Part shown: piece after piece, positions 1 to 9,435 of the stretch
Numbering within the stretch: position 1 is the stretch's first letter
Layout: the number at the start of each line of letters is the position of its first letter
From: Vibrio sp. CB1-14
GTDB taxonomy: Bacteria; Pseudomonadota; Gammaproteobacteria; Enterobacterales; Vibrionaceae
DNA length: 64,000 nt
Direction: 5' to 3'
Assembly: GCF_040412085.2 (NCBI RefSeq)
Contig: NZ_CP115921.1
Location: forward strand, 1,116,001 to 1,180,000
Made by a program: the position numbers and the translations under genes
The notes under the pieces: model-generated
Told to the model about the DNA's origin: nothing
The model's database searches: none
The model's input: only the letters and a program-made list of their open reading frames with translations

Positions 1-79
1 CTGCGAAATCATCAGTCTGTCACTTAACTTCGGGTAAAATAGCGAGTTCGTTTACAAAGGAATAGGGCAAGGAAGGGTG

Positions 80-694
80 ATGAAGTCGGTTGTAGTCGGT
101 GAAAAAACGTTTTATCCATCGAAAATCTTATGCGTTGGCCGAAACTATGTTGAGCACATTCGTGAGCTAGGAAATGAAGTTCCGGAGAATATGGTGGTGT
201 TCAACAAACCTAACTCGAGCATCGCGACTGACCTGTATTCCTTCCTCGATGAACCGCTGCACTATGAAGCGGAAATCTGTTTTATCGTCCGCGATAAACA
301 ACTCTATGCTGTTGGTTTTGGACTCGACCTTACCAAACGCGGTTTACAGTCGACATTAAAAGCCAAAGGCTTGCCTTGGGAACGCGCTAAAGCGTTTAAT
401 CACTCTGCAAAATTCAGTCGTTTTGTGCCGCTAGGTGACATGGATATTAACGAGCTCGAAGTGGAGCTATTTATCAACAGTATGCGAATGCAGTTGGGCT
501 CAACGAAACAGATGCTCTACAAGCCGGACGTTATTCTAAGCGAGCTCAATACCTACACTCACCTTGAAGACGGCGATATCGTCATGACAGGCACACCTCA
601 GGGGGTGGGAGAAATTGTCGCTGGCGACCGATTCCTAGGCCGTATCAAGCACCAAGGTAAAGCGGTCATTGAAGTGGAGTGGTTGGCTATTTAA
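80..694 (+). CDS. FAH-family (YcgM-type) hydrolase
   Basis: Single-domain fumarylacetoacetate hydrolase superfamily enzyme, 204 aa, cytosolic. CVGRNYVEH near residues 18-26 opens the fold. Acidic metal ligands lie in HYEAEICF (E63, E65), and TGTPQGVGEI (170-179) is the conserved active-site loop. Short family members cleave or decarboxylate small beta-keto acids (acylpyruvase or oxaloacetate decarboxylase activity); the substrate here cannot be read from the sequence. The frame is also open from GTG 77, but the AAGGAA at 69-74 is better placed for ATG 80. It stands alone and is followed by a hairpin, so it is probably monocistronic. Confidence 0.85.
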   Translation: MKSVVVGEKTFYPSKILCVGRNYVEHIRELGNEVPENMVVFNKPNSSIATDLYSFLDEPLHYEAEICFIVRDKQLYAVGFGLDLTKRGLQSTLKAKGLPWERAKAFNHSAKFSRFVPLGDMDINELEVELFINSMRMQLGSTKQMLYKPDVILSELNTYTHLEDGDIVMTGTPQGVGEIVAGDRFLGRIKHQGKAVIEVEWLAI

Positions 695-729
695 CCGTCA
701 CTGAGCTCCTTCTAATGGAAATATTATTC

Positions 730-757
730 CTGGAGATTGATTGCTTGCGATCTCCAG
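730..757 (+). terminator. Probable terminator hairpin after the FAH gene
   Basis: CTGGAGAT (730-737) pairs with ATCTCCAG (750-757), extended inward by a T-G and a G-C pair. It is followed by TTTAACTTT rather than a clean U-run, so termination is likely but not certain. Confidence 0.45.
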
Positions 758-1148
758 TTTAACTTTGGATTACATAGAATCCAAAATCGCAATTTGTCAA
801 AAATATCATCCTCATCGTCTCCGCTTCCCTCACAAAAATTCGCTGATTATTTTTCTTCTTGCGGATCTGGAAATCAGTAACTAGCATTTAGTTAACAAAA
901 ATATAACAAATTGTTTCTAGTTGTATTTAACTGATACCGGACTCAATAAGTAAGTGGTCAGTGAGTAGCTTTGACCGTTTACTTGTGTAGTTTGGCGTTA
1001 CTTTTTGGACTCATGAAAGAGTCGAAAACCTAGTTGGTCTTCGTTTATCGTCGTCGAATCACAGCTTGTTGGGTTTTGATTACGGACTTGTTCCATCCTG
1101 GAGAGTTTGATCACTTTTCAGATGTGCTTGGTACAAGTCATAGGGGAA
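758..1148. other. Long AT-rich leader region upstream of the cox cluster
   Basis: About 390 bp without a convincing ORF between the FAH terminator and the coxB leader hairpin. It must hold the promoter of the oxidase operon. A small GACTC/GAGTC hairpin lies near 1009-1023. I could not assign a -35/-10 pair or a known operator with confidence. Confidence 0.4.
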
Positions 1149-1168
1149 CCACGTCAGGATAGACGTGG
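1149..1168 (+). promoter_or_regulatory. Leader hairpin just upstream of the coxB ribosome binding site
   Basis: CCACGTC (1149-1155) pairs perfectly with GACGTGG (1162-1168) around a 6-nt loop. It ends 6 nt before the Shine-Dalgarno AAAGGAG (1175-1181). It covers the alternative GTG start at 1165, which argues that translation starts downstream at TTG 1189. Confidence 0.5.
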
Positions 1169-1188
1169 CTAGGCAAAGGAGAAATCTT

Positions 1189-2358
1189 TTGAAGAGATTG
1201 CTGACCGTTCACACTGGAACTGGTTTGGCGACTGCGCTCGTCAGCCAACCTCTCTTCGCGGAGTCGAGCCAATACAATTTGACCCGCGGGGTTACTGATA
1301 TCAGTAACCAAGTGTATGACCTACATATGCTCATTTTCTACATCTGCTGTGCCATCGCAGCAGTTGTGTTTGGGGTAATGTTCTATTCTATTTTCAAGCA
1401 CCGTAAGTCCAAAGGGGCGGTAGCCGCTAACTTCCACGAAAGCACCAAGGTGGAAGTGGTTTGGACTGTCATTCCCGTCATTATTTTAATATTGATGGCG
1501 ATTCCGGCAACCAAGACTTTGGTTGCGATGGAAGACACCTCCCAGTCAGAAATCACCATTAAAATTACTGGCTCACAGTGGAAATGGCACTACGCCTACT
1601 TTGGCGAAGATGTGGAATTTTTCTCACTAATGTCCACGTCTCAACAGCAGATTGATGGTGTTGAAGAAAAAGGTGCGCATTACCTGCTAGAAGTGGATAA
1701 CCCGCTTGTCGTGCCAATCAATAAAAAGATTCGCTTCCTGATGACCTCCGATGATGTGATTCACTCGTGGTGGGTACCAGCTTTTGCGGTTAAAAAAGAC
1801 ACAATTCCGGGTTTTATCAACGAAGCATGGACAAAAATCGATGAGCCTGGTGTCTATCGTGGCCAATGTGCGGAGCTTTGCGGTAAAGCACATGGCTTCA
1901 TGCCGATAGTGGTGCAGGCCATGGCGCAAGATGACTACGACGTTTGGTTGACAGGAAAGAAAGAAGAGATGGCGCTCGCTAAAGCAGAAGCGGCCAAGGC
2001 ACTAGATGCAACGTTATCGATTGAAGAGCTATTGACCACAGGCGAAGGTATCTATGCCTCTCGATGTGCAGTGTGTCATCAGGCTAACGGTCAAGGCTTA
2101 CCCGGCGCCTTCCCAGCAATCGCAGGGGCGGAAGTGGCGACATCGGGCTCTATCGATACTCACATTAGTAAAATCGTTGATGGTGTGGCAGGGACAGCCA
2201 TGCAGTCGTTTGCCAATCAGTTAACCGATAAAGAAATCGCCGCAGTAATCACTTACCAGCGCAATGCGTGGGGTAACAATACCGGTGATGTGGTTCAGGC
2301 ATCGGATATCAACAGCTACAAAACTCAGGAAGCGGAGCCAAGCTCCAAGGAGTTATGA
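1189..2358 (+). CDS. coxB: Cytochrome c oxidase subunit II with fused cytochrome c domain
   Basis: Subunit II of an aa3-type terminal oxidase, taking electrons from cytochrome c in the periplasm. From TTG 1189 it has a signal peptide ending near LFA-ES, two membrane helices (about 45-69 and 89-111), and a CuA domain with ligands C227, C231, H235 and M238. A C-terminal cytochrome c domain carries CAVCH at about 293-297, so this is a caa3-like subunit. The frame is open from GTG 1165, but AAAGGAG at 1175-1181 sits 7 nt before TTG 1189 and the GTG lies in a hairpin. The stop overlaps the start of coxA, indicating coupling. It is the first gene of the oxidase operon. Confidence 0.93.
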   Translation: MKRLLTVHTGTGLATALVSQPLFAESSQYNLTRGVTDISNQVYDLHMLIFYICCAIAAVVFGVMFYSIFKHRKSKGAVAANFHESTKVEVVWTVIPVIILILMAIPATKTLVAMEDTSQSEITIKITGSQWKWHYAYFGEDVEFFSLMSTSQQQIDGVEEKGAHYLLEVDNPLVVPINKKIRFLMTSDDVIHSWWVPAFAVKKDTIPGFINEAWTKIDEPGVYRGQCAELCGKAHGFMPIVVQAMAQDDYDVWLTGKKEEMALAKAEAAKALDATLSIEELLTTGEGIYASRCAVCHQANGQGLPGAFPAIAGAEVATSGSIDTHISKIVDGVAGTAMQSFANQLTDKEIAAVITYQRNAWGNNTGDVVQASDINSYKTQEAEPSSKEL

Positions 2359-4004
2359 TGAAAACGGACCCAATGGAAAAAGTGAAAGCATCGGCGGTGA
2401 CTGATGCGGACATGAGCCGAGCAAATAGCACGGCAGTCATCGAAGACGATCATCATCATGATCACGCGCCATCAGGTTGGCAGCGCTGGGTATACTCCAC
2501 CAGTCATAAAGACATTGGCACACTCTACCTGTGGTTTAGCTTTATTATGTTCCTAACAGGCGGGGCGATGGCTATGGTCATTCGTGCCGAGCTGTTCCAA
2601 CCCGGTCTCCAATTGGTCGAACCGAATTTTTTCAACCAAATGACCACAGTTCATGGTTTGATCATGGTATTCGGCGCGGTTATGCCAGCCTTTACGGGAT
2701 TGGCAAACTGGATGGTACCCTTGATGATTGGCGCGCCAGATATGGCTTTGCCACGAATGAATAACTTAAGCTTCTGGATCTTACCGTTCGCGTTTCTGAT
2801 CTTAATTGCGTCACTATTTATGCCTGGTGGCGGCCCGAACTTTGGGTGGACATTTTATGCGCCTCTCTCCACGACCTACGCCCCAGACAGTACGGCGCTG
2901 TTTGTGTTCTCGGTACATATCATGGGTATTAGCTCCATTATGGGGGCAATCAATGTCATCGTAACTATTTTCAACATGCGCGCGCCGGGCATGACGTTAA
3001 TGAAAATGCCATTGTTTGTATGGACTTGGCTCATTACTGCTTTCCTACTCATTGCTGTCATGCCTGTGTTGGCGGGGGCGGTGACCATGGTATTGACAGA
3101 TAAGTACTTTGGAACCAGCTTTTTTGACGCGGCGGGTGGTGGTGACCCAGTGATGTTCCAGCATATTTTCTGGTTCTTTGGGCACCCAGAAGTTTACATT
3201 ATGATTCTGCCATCCTTCGGTATTGTTTCGGCCATTGTCCCTGCATTTAGTGGCAAAAAACTGTTCGGTTACCATTCGATGGTTTACGCGACGTGCAGTA
3301 TCGCATTGCTCTCATTCCTCGTGTGGGCACACCACATGTTTACTACAGGTATGCCGGTGTTTGCCGAACTGTTCTTTATGTACTGCACCATGTTGATTGC
3401 AGTGCCGACAGGCGTGAAAGTATTTAACTGGGTGGCGACCATGTGGCGCGGTGCGCTCACGTTTGAAACGCCGATGTTGTTTGCTATCGCCTTTATTGTG
3501 CTGTTTACCATAGGTGGGTTTTCGGGGCTGATGTTGGCGATTGTGCCGGCGGACTTCCAGTATCACGATACTTACTTTGTAGTTGCGCATTTCCATTATG
3601 TATTGGTGTCGGGTGCTGTGTTCTCGATTATGGCAGCGGCCTACTACTGGTTACCGAAGTGGACTGGCAATATGTATGACCACAAGCTCAGTCTGTGGCA
3701 TTTCTGGTGTTCGGTTATTTCAGTGAATGTGCTGTTCTTCCCTATGCATTTCTTAGGTCTCGCGGGGATGCCGCGCCGTATTCCGGACTACGCTATACAG
3801 TTTGCCGACGTGAACCAAATCGTCTCTATCGGTGGCTTTGCGTTTGGATTATCTCAGCTCATTTTTCTTTGGTTGGTCATTAAGTGCATCAAAGGAGGCG
3901 ACAAAGCCGAAGCTAAGCCTTGGGAGCGTGCAGAAGGCTTAGAGTGGACAGTACCAAGTCCAGCACCACACCATACTTTTACCACACCACCTAAGATTGA
4001 CTAA
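2358..4004 (+). CDS. coxA: Cytochrome c oxidase subunit I
   Basis: Catalytic heme-copper oxidase subunit, about 548 aa, with some twelve membrane helices. It reduces O2 to water and pumps protons. Visible ligands, numbered from ATG 2358, are H99 (low-spin heme a, TVHGLIMV), H276 with the cross-linked Y280 in HPEVY, H325-H326 (CuB), and H411 and H413 in AHFHYV (heme a3 and heme a). The N-terminus carries a His-rich run near residues 31-36. Two ATGs (2355 and 2358) overlap the coxB stop; AAGGAG at 2347-2352 favours the second. It works with coxB and coxC, and ctaG loads CuB. Confidence 0.96.
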   Translation: MKTDPMEKVKASAVTDADMSRANSTAVIEDDHHHDHAPSGWQRWVYSTSHKDIGTLYLWFSFIMFLTGGAMAMVIRAELFQPGLQLVEPNFFNQMTTVHGLIMVFGAVMPAFTGLANWMVPLMIGAPDMALPRMNNLSFWILPFAFLILIASLFMPGGGPNFGWTFYAPLSTTYAPDSTALFVFSVHIMGISSIMGAINVIVTIFNMRAPGMTLMKMPLFVWTWLITAFLLIAVMPVLAGAVTMVLTDKYFGTSFFDAAGGGDPVMFQHIFWFFGHPEVYIMILPSFGIVSAIVPAFSGKKLFGYHSMVYATCSIALLSFLVWAHHMFTTGMPVFAELFFMYCTMLIAVPTGVKVFNWVATMWRGALTFETPMLFAIAFIVLFTIGGFSGLMLAIVPADFQYHDTYFVVAHFHYVLVSGAVFSIMAAAYYWLPKWTGNMYDHKLSLWHFWCSVISVNVLFFPMHFLGLAGMPRRIPDYAIQFADVNQIVSIGGFAFGLSQLIFLWLVIKCIKGGDKAEAKPWERAEGLEWTVPSPAPHHTFTTPPKID

Positions 4005-4016
4005 AGGTAGGTTGAG

Positions 4017-4652
4017 ATGGATAGCGAAACCAGAAAATCAAACCGCAAACTCGTAGGCTGGCTCGGTGTGGCCGTTGTGGCGATGTTTGGCTTTGGTTTC
4101 GCTTTGGTGCCTCTTTACGACATTATGTGCGAAGCGTTAGGCATTAACGGCAAAACCAATACAGAATCAGCGGTTCAACCTATTGGTATGCGGGCAGACA
4201 TCACGCGCACAATTCGGGTTGAGTTTATGGCGCATGTCAATCCGGATATGCCTTGGTCATTTAAACCAGAGAAAATGTCGTTGGATGTTCACCCTGGTGA
4301 GGTTATCCAGACTGTCTACTTTGCACATAACCAATCTAATCAATCACTTATTGGTCAGGCTGTGCCCTCAGTATCTCCGGGAACTGGGGCGACCTATTTC
4401 AATAAAATCGAATGTTTCTGTTTTAACCATCAACCATTAGAAGGCAAGGGTAAGGCTGAAATGCCGCTGATCTTTTACATTGAGCCAGACATTCCAGACT
4501 CAATTCATACCCTGACCCTTTCTTACACCTTGTATAACATCACGAGCAGCGCCGCTACTGACGGTGCCGTTCTCGATATCTCTCGTGCACAGGTCGGTAG
4601 TAGCAGTCGCCCTGCACTCGATTATCCAACATCGGAGATAAGCTATGAGTAA
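4017..4652 (+). CDS. ctaG: Cytochrome c oxidase assembly protein CtaG/Cox11
   Basis: Copper chaperone that inserts CuB into subunit I; 211 aa. One N-terminal membrane helix (about residues 14-35, GWLGVAVVAMFGFGFALVPL) anchors a periplasmic beta-rich domain. The copper motif is CFCF with C133 and C135, and the conserved cysteine after the helix (DIMCEALGINGKT) is present. It starts 12 nt after coxA, and its last 8 nt overlap the coxC start, as expected in a coupled operon. Confidence 0.94.
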   Translation: MDSETRKSNRKLVGWLGVAVVAMFGFGFALVPLYDIMCEALGINGKTNTESAVQPIGMRADITRTIRVEFMAHVNPDMPWSFKPEKMSLDVHPGEVIQTVYFAHNQSNQSLIGQAVPSVSPGTGATYFNKIECFCFNHQPLEGKGKAEMPLIFYIEPDIPDSIHTLTLSYTLYNITSSAATDGAVLDISRAQVGSSSRPALDYPTSEISYE

Positions 4653-5526
4653 AGCTCAAACTTATTATGTTCCGGCGCAGAGTAGTTGGCCCATCGTTGG
4701 GGCTGTGGCGCTGTTTCTTGTCGCAGTCGGCGCGGGGCTGACCGTCCAAAATCTAGATTCTGGCGGGGCAGGCAGTGTCATTGGCGGCGTTGTGCTAGCG
4801 CTTGGTGTCGCTGTGCTGATTTATATGTTTTCTGGATGGATGAGCAATGTGATCTCTGAGTCCATGTCTGGACTCTATTCAGACCAACTCTCACGCTCAT
4901 TCAAACAAGGTATGAGTTGGTTTATTTTCTCTGAAGTGATGTTCTTCGGTGCGTTTTTTGGAGCACTGTTTTATGCACGAATGATTTCAGTTCCTTGGCT
5001 CGCTGGCGCCGACAACAATGTGATGACTCATGAAGTTTTGTGGCCGGCTTTTGAAGCGATGTGGCCGCTAACATTAACACCGGATGGAACAACAACTGAA
5101 GCAATGCCTTGGCAAGGGCTGCCACTGCAAAACACAGTGATCTTACTTTTGTCTTCTATCACACTGCACATGGCTCATGTCAGTTTAGAGAAAAATCGCC
5201 GTACAGCACTCATCGTTTGGCTTGAGCTAACCATAGTGCTTGCTGTGTTTTTCTTGTATTTCCAAGCCGTTGAGTATGCTCATGCCTATCAAGATATGGG
5301 GCTAACACTTCAGTCCGGTATCTACGGCAATACCTTCTTTATGCTCACTGGCTTCCACGGACTGCACGTGTTTATTGGAACCGTGTTTTTGATTGTATTG
5401 CTGTTCCGAATAGCCAAAGACCATTTCACACCGAAAGATCATTTCGGCTTCCAAGCGGGGAGTTGGTATTGGCACTTCGTTGATGTGGTATGGCTGTGTT
5501 TGTTTGTCTTTGTCTACGTATTGTAA
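4645..5526 (+). CDS. coxC: Cytochrome c oxidase subunit III
   Basis: Third core subunit of the aa3 oxidase, 293 aa, seven predicted membrane helices, no redox cofactor. The family signatures are visible in FSEVMFFGAFFGALFYAR (about residues 95-110) and in the C-terminal WHFVDVVWLCLF. Translation starts inside the end of ctaG (8-nt overlap). A hairpin follows the stop, and the next gene is on the opposite strand. Confidence 0.95.
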   Translation: MSKAQTYYVPAQSSWPIVGAVALFLVAVGAGLTVQNLDSGGAGSVIGGVVLALGVAVLIYMFSGWMSNVISESMSGLYSDQLSRSFKQGMSWFIFSEVMFFGAFFGALFYARMISVPWLAGADNNVMTHEVLWPAFEAMWPLTLTPDGTTTEAMPWQGLPLQNTVILLLSSITLHMAHVSLEKNRRTALIVWLELTIVLAVFFLYFQAVEYAHAYQDMGLTLQSGIYGNTFFMLTGFHGLHVFIGTVFLIVLLFRIAKDHFTPKDHFGFQAGSWYWHFVDVVWLCLFVFVYVL

Positions 5527-5534
5527 AGGCATGA

Positions 5535-5560
5535 ACCCCTGCGCTATATAGCGCTGGGGT
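5535..5560. terminator. Hairpin between coxC and the DUF2909 gene
   Basis: ACCCC-T-GCGCTATATAGCGC-T-GGGGT is symmetrical apart from one T/T mismatch. It lies between the convergent stops of coxC (+) and the DUF2909 gene (-). No U-run follows on either strand, so it may act as a bidirectional terminator or mRNA 3' end. Confidence 0.5.
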
Positions 5561-5572
5561 AGTAAATACTCG

Positions 5573-5797
5573 CTAATAAGGTCGGGGGTTAGGCGTTAAA
5601 AAACCACTTTGAAGCGCGATGATGAGAAGAATAATGACAATCGCGGAGAACAGAACACGGCGGCCAAGATAATAACTCATTGGTTTTTCAGAAGAAGGGT
5701 CGTCGCGCACCATTCGAATAAGGGCAAGCGCTAAGTTAAAGATGATGAAGAGTAACAGTAGTACTAAAGCAATCTTAAACAACAGTGTGGGTGACAT
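5573..5797 (-). CDS. DUF2909 small twin-transmembrane protein
   Basis: 74-aa inner membrane protein with two helices (about residues 5-26 and 48-66) separated by a charged loop (RMVRDDPSSEKP). This small family is usually found inside cytochrome oxidase clusters next to SURF1; its function is unknown. It has an excellent ribosome site (GAGGAG, 5 nt before ATG). It is encoded opposite to its neighbours, and its start codon overlaps the SURF1 start through the shared CATG at 5795-5798. Confidence 0.85.
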   Translation of the reverse strand: MSPTLLFKIALVLLLLFIIFNLALALIRMVRDDPSSEKPMSYYLGRRVLFSAIVIILLIIALQSGFLTPNPRPY

Positions 5798-6626
5798 GGA
5801 TACTCCTCATGTTCGCTTTTACCAAACTACTAAGTTTTGGTTGGGGTTCGTATTAACTGTGGTTGTGTTTTCATCATTGGTCAAATTGGGACTGTGGCAA
5901 AAGCAGCGCGGCAATGAAAAAGTAGCGTTAGAACAGTCGCTTGCCTTACGAAATGAGCAGCCTCCTGTCGCTTTATCGTCTCTCGACTTGCCGCTGGCTC
6001 ACTACGGTGACCATAACTATCAACGTTGGATTGCGATGCCAGTGAGTGCTCACTTAATACCTGAGCCGGTTTTGTTCTTTCTCGATAACCAAATCCTCGA
6101 TGGAACGGTCGGGTACCTGGTGCTGCAGATGATGCGAGATATTGAGAAGACGAATCAGCGCTATCTGGTAGAGCTCGGTTTTGTGGCAGGCGGTTTAGAT
6201 CGTCAAACTCTTCCTAGTGTTTCCACCTTATCGGAGCCGGTGACGCTCAGTGGGCGCTTATACAAGAAAATGGAAAGCCCTTTGGGTTCAGAGCTTTACA
6301 ACGAGCGTTTTGACTTAGAGTCAACACAGCAATATCGAATCCAGCATCTTAATACAGCGCAGATAAGTGCTCTTGTCGATGCCGAGCTATCAGCTTGGGT
6401 AGTTCAACCAACGGATACGTTGACGGCTTACCCTCATCCTTGGAAACCAGTATCAATGAACTCAGCCAAACATTTCGGCTATTCATTTCAATGGTTCACT
6501 ATGGCGACGGTGTTTGCAGTCGTTGTCTCAATGGCATTTTGGCGTAGCAGTTTGCATCGAAATCGTGCTTCTAAAGGAAAGAGAAAGTTGGCTTCAAAGC
6601 GTAATTTGTCTTCAAAGCATAAATAG
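5796..6626 (+). CDS. SURF1 family oxidase assembly protein
   Basis: Inner membrane protein of 276 aa needed to build the heme a3 site of the oxidase. It has an N-terminal helix (about 14-30), a periplasmic domain, and a C-terminal helix (SFQWFTMATVFAVVVSMAF), the standard SURF1 layout. The tail is rich in Lys/Arg/Ser. The frame is open from ATG 5742, but that would lie inside the opposite-strand DUF2909 gene. ATG 5796 gives the normal family N-terminus, although its ribosome site (GTGGGTG) is weak. Confidence 0.88.
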   Translation: MDTPHVRFYQTTKFWLGFVLTVVVFSSLVKLGLWQKQRGNEKVALEQSLALRNEQPPVALSSLDLPLAHYGDHNYQRWIAMPVSAHLIPEPVLFFLDNQILDGTVGYLVLQMMRDIEKTNQRYLVELGFVAGGLDRQTLPSVSTLSEPVTLSGRLYKKMESPLGSELYNERFDLESTQQYRIQHLNTAQISALVDAELSAWVVQPTDTLTAYPHPWKPVSMNSAKHFGYSFQWFTMATVFAVVVSMAFWRSSLHRNRASKGKRKLASKRNLSSKHK

Positions 6627-6660
6627 ACACATAGCACGACCGGCGAATAAACGAGGTTAG

Positions 6661-7257
6661 ATGATGAGCAGTAAATTAGAGACAACAAGTACAGTATCGT
6701 CCAACGCTACACCTAGTGCGTCTTCAGTGAGACGCGGTCGCTTAACTCTCTTGGCGCTAATAGTGTTTTTTGCACTGCCTTTTATCATCGCCAAAGCTAT
6801 TTTGAGCAACCATTGGTATCAATCGGGGGTAACTAACCATGGTGCGCTAGTTGAGCCAAGGGTGACGTTTGAGTCTCTCGATTTGGTGAACCCACTGCAA
6901 ACGAAGAGCTGGCAACTTGGATTTATGTTACCCGCGGATTGCAATGATGCGTGTATCAACCGCCTCTACATCATGGGGCAAACCTATTTGGCATTAGGCA
7001 AATACAAAGAACGTGTGACACCAGTGGTGTATGTGTTGCCAGATCAAGTGCTGCCAGCGTTACCAGAATCTCTAAGCGTGGTGACGGTCAATGCGGCCTT
7101 TGTAGATGTTGTGCCAGAACAAGGATATTTGATTACCGATACTCTTGGTCAGTTGGTGATGTACTTTTCGCCTACCTCAGAAGATAAGCAAGTCGCACAC
7201 AGTAAGGGGCTGCTTTCGGATCTTAGAAAATTACTGAAATTATCACGAGTCGGTTAG
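6661..7257 (+). CDS. Oxidase-cluster membrane protein with Sco-like CxxxC motif
   Basis: 198-aa protein with one membrane helix at about residues 28-48 and a periplasmic domain that looks like a degenerate thioredoxin fold. ADCNDACIN places C94 and C98 in a C-x3-C arrangement as in Sco1/SenC copper chaperones. A Sco-like C-terminal histidine is not obvious. Its place between SURF1 and heme A synthase suggests an oxidase assembly role. No separate Sco gene is present in this cluster. Function inferred from context. Confidence 0.7.
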   Translation: MMSSKLETTSTVSSNATPSASSVRRGRLTLLALIVFFALPFIIAKAILSNHWYQSGVTNHGALVEPRVTFESLDLVNPLQTKSWQLGFMLPADCNDACINRLYIMGQTYLALGKYKERVTPVVYVLPDQVLPALPESLSVVTVNAAFVDVVPEQGYLITDTLGQLVMYFSPTSEDKQVAHSKGLLSDLRKLLKLSRVG

Positions 7258-7326
7258 ACGCACGAAAGGTGCGCGTTGTTTGCAAATCTAATGGTAGTAA
7301 TTCGATAGTTACAGCAAGGAGTCGCT

Positions 7327-8490
7327 ATGGGGTTAATCAACTTAGTCAGAGCTTCACTGGTGTTTACGGTCATCGTGATTGCCATGGGTGCTTATACTCG
7401 GTTAGCTGATGCCGGGTTAGGTTGCCCGGATTGGCCTGGCTGCTATGGGCAATTGACGGTTCCCAGCTCCAAGGTAGCAGTGGTAGTCGCGAATACGCTT
7501 TATCCAGAGAGAGCCGTAGAGCCGTACAAAGCGTGGTTGGAGATGATTCATCGATACTTAGCAGGAGGCTTGGGGTTGATGGTGTTTGCGATCACCGCTA
7601 TTGGTTTATCAAAGAGGCGTAGGGAGTTAGGCATCGTGCTGCCAATCTCTCTGTCATTAGTGATTGTGTTCCAAGCGGCACTGGGTATGTGGACGGTTAC
7701 GCTCAAACTCATGCCGATCGTAGTGATGGGGCACCTGCTTGGCGGCTTTACCATGTTCTCTTTGCTGTTTTTTACCTACCTAAAGCTAAGACCTAAGATT
7801 GAGGTTCGCCGTGCCAATACTACAGACGAAGCCTGCAACGCTGATATGGCATTTGAACCTAAAGTTGTCGACAAGCCTGCAACACAAACATTGCCGACGC
7901 TGGTCAGTTCACGCCTGAAAATACTTGCGTTGGTTGCGCTGTTTGTGACGGTTTTGCAGATCATGTTGGGCGGATGGACATCATCGAATTATGCTGCGGT
8001 GGTGTGTACCGCGCTGCCTATCTGTGAAGGGAATTGGGCGCAGTACTTGGATTTCAAAACCGCCTTCACGCCTGTTCATTTCGGGTTTGATGACTATGAG
8101 TTTGGAGTACTTGAATATCCTGCAAGGATGACTATTCACGTGACTCATCGAATCGGTGCGATTGTCGTTGCGTTTGTGGTAGGTCTATTGGCATTTCGGT
8201 TATGGCGCTATCCACATCCAGCGATACGTAAAGTGGGGGTTACCTTAGCCGTGCTTCTGACACTCCAATTAATGTTGGGGCTGAGCAACGTTGTGTTCCA
8301 CCTTCCGCTGCCTGTGGCTGTATTACACAACCTTGGCGCGGCCTTTTTACTGCTATCGCTTATTCACACTAACTACGTAGTGCATAGCGCGCGCTATGTG
8401 CGAATTGAAAAACCAACATTGACCATTGTTGAAGCCAACAGCCAAGTTACAGCCCTCAAAGTGTCTGGAGACAAGGAGAGTTCTCTATGA
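7327..8490 (+). CDS. ctaA: Heme A synthase (Cox15/CtaA)
   Basis: Membrane monooxygenase converting heme O to heme A; 387 aa with about eight helices in two homologous halves. Histidines in [24 protein letters not shown] and LHNLGAA are the expected heme ligands, and cysteine pairs occur in both halves ([10 protein letters not shown] near residue 35; CTALPICEG near 225). A hydrophilic linker at about 155-195 separates the halves. The stop overlaps the cyoE start (ATGA). Confidence 0.93.
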   Translation: MGLINLVRASLVFTVIVIAMGAYTRLADAGLGCPDWPGCYGQLTVPSSKVAVVVANTLYPERAVEPYKAWLEMIHRYLAGGLGLMVFAITAIGLSKRRRELGIVLPISLSLVIVFQAALGMWTVTLKLMPIVVMGHLLGGFTMFSLLFFTYLKLRPKIEVRRANTTDEACNADMAFEPKVVDKPATQTLPTLVSSRLKILALVALFVTVLQIMLGGWTSSNYAAVVCTALPICEGNWAQYLDFKTAFTPVHFGFDDYEFGVLEYPARMTIHVTHRIGAIVVAFVVGLLAFRLWRYPHPAIRKVGVTLAVLLTLQLMLGLSNVVFHLPLPVAVLHNLGAAFLLLSLIHTNYVVHSARYVRIEKPTLTIVEANSQVTALKVSGDKESSL

Positions 8491-9404
8491 GTAAAACGAC
8501 GATAATCAGCAATCGTGAGGTGAACTCGGCCTCCAAACCTGCAATCAACTGGCGCGTTTATCTGACGTTAACGAAACCGAAAGTAGTCGCCTTGATGATT
8601 TTAACTGCCCTAGTAGGGATGTGTCTTGCAGTGCCCGGTGCGTTACCTGTGCAAGCCAGTATCTTGGGTTTAACAGGTATAGCGTTGATGGCGGGTTCTG
8701 CAGCCGCGTTCAACCACCTAATTGATCGCCGTATCGACGCAATTATGGCGCGTACCCACAAACGCCCTTTGCCGTCTGGTGACCTAAGTGCGGACAAGGT
8801 AATGGCGTTTGCCAGTGGTATAGGTATAGCAGGCTTTGCCGTGTTGGCGCTTGGCGTGAATTGGTTAACGGCTTGGCTAACGTTTGCAAGTTTGCTTGGC
8901 TATGCGGTGGTGTATACCTTGTATTTGAAACGGGCAACGCCGCAAAATATCGTTATAGCCGGGATTGCTGGTGCCATGCCGCCGCTATTGGGCTGGACAG
9001 CTGTGACCGGAGAGCTGCATGCCAATGCGTGGCTTTTGGTGATGATCATCTTTATTTGGACTCCGCCACATTTTTGGGCACTAGCGATACATCGAAAAGA
9101 TGACTACGCCAAGGCTGATATTCCAATGCTGCCAGTAACACATGGGGTGGAATACACGAAAACGTCCATCTTGCTGTACACAATTCTATTGGCGTTAGTG
9201 TGCTTGATGCCAGCTCTGGTTGGGATGACGGGTTTGGTCTATTTGGCTGGTTCAACCTTTTTGAGTGCTGGGTTTATCTACTATGCGTGGAAGCTTAAAG
9301 TCGCCGCAACAGAGAAAACTGCAATGGAGACCTTTAAGTTCTCTATCATTCATTTGATGGTGCTGTTTGTTCTACTGCTTGTTGACCATTACATGCCAGT
9401 CTAA
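8487..9404 (+). CDS. cyoE: Protoheme IX farnesyltransferase (heme O synthase)
   Basis: UbiA-superfamily prenyltransferase, 305 aa with several membrane helices, attaching farnesyl to heme B to give heme O, the substrate of the preceding CtaA. The prenyl-diphosphate motif [20 protein letters not shown] (about residues 74-93) and the second Asp-rich region [13 protein letters not shown] are intact. It begins within the ctaA stop (4-nt overlap). It is the last gene of the oxidase cluster; also known as ctaB. Confidence 0.95.
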   Translation: MSKTTIISNREVNSASKPAINWRVYLTLTKPKVVALMILTALVGMCLAVPGALPVQASILGLTGIALMAGSAAAFNHLIDRRIDAIMARTHKRPLPSGDLSADKVMAFASGIGIAGFAVLALGVNWLTAWLTFASLLGYAVVYTLYLKRATPQNIVIAGIAGAMPPLLGWTAVTGELHANAWLLVMIIFIWTPPHFWALAIHRKDDYAKADIPMLPVTHGVEYTKTSILLYTILLALVCLMPALVGMTGLVYLAGSTFLSAGFIYYAWKLKVAATEKTAMETFKFSIIHLMVLFVLLLVDHYMPV

Positions 9405-9407
9405 CCA

Positions 9408-9425
9408 TTAACGATCTACCGTTAA
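9408..9425. terminator. Weak hairpin between cyoE and the ABC operon
   Basis: TTAACG-ATCTAC-CGTTAA lies between the convergent stops of cyoE and the amino acid permease. The stem is only 6 bp and no U-run follows, so this is a tentative terminator. Confidence 0.3.
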
Positions 9426-9435
9426 CTAGCGAAGC

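Noticed and set aside
1..76. Tail of an upstream gene at the window edge
   Set aside because: All three plus frames stop within 63 nt, so the edge is too short to tell a gene end from intergenic DNA.
1165..1188. GTG 1165 as the coxB start
   Set aside because: It lies inside a leader hairpin and has no Shine-Dalgarno; TTG 1189 has AAAGGAG at ideal distance.
3312..3596. 94-codon minus-strand open frame inside coxA
   Set aside because: Opposite-strand frame of a highly conserved gene, with basic low-complexity sequence and no ribosome site.
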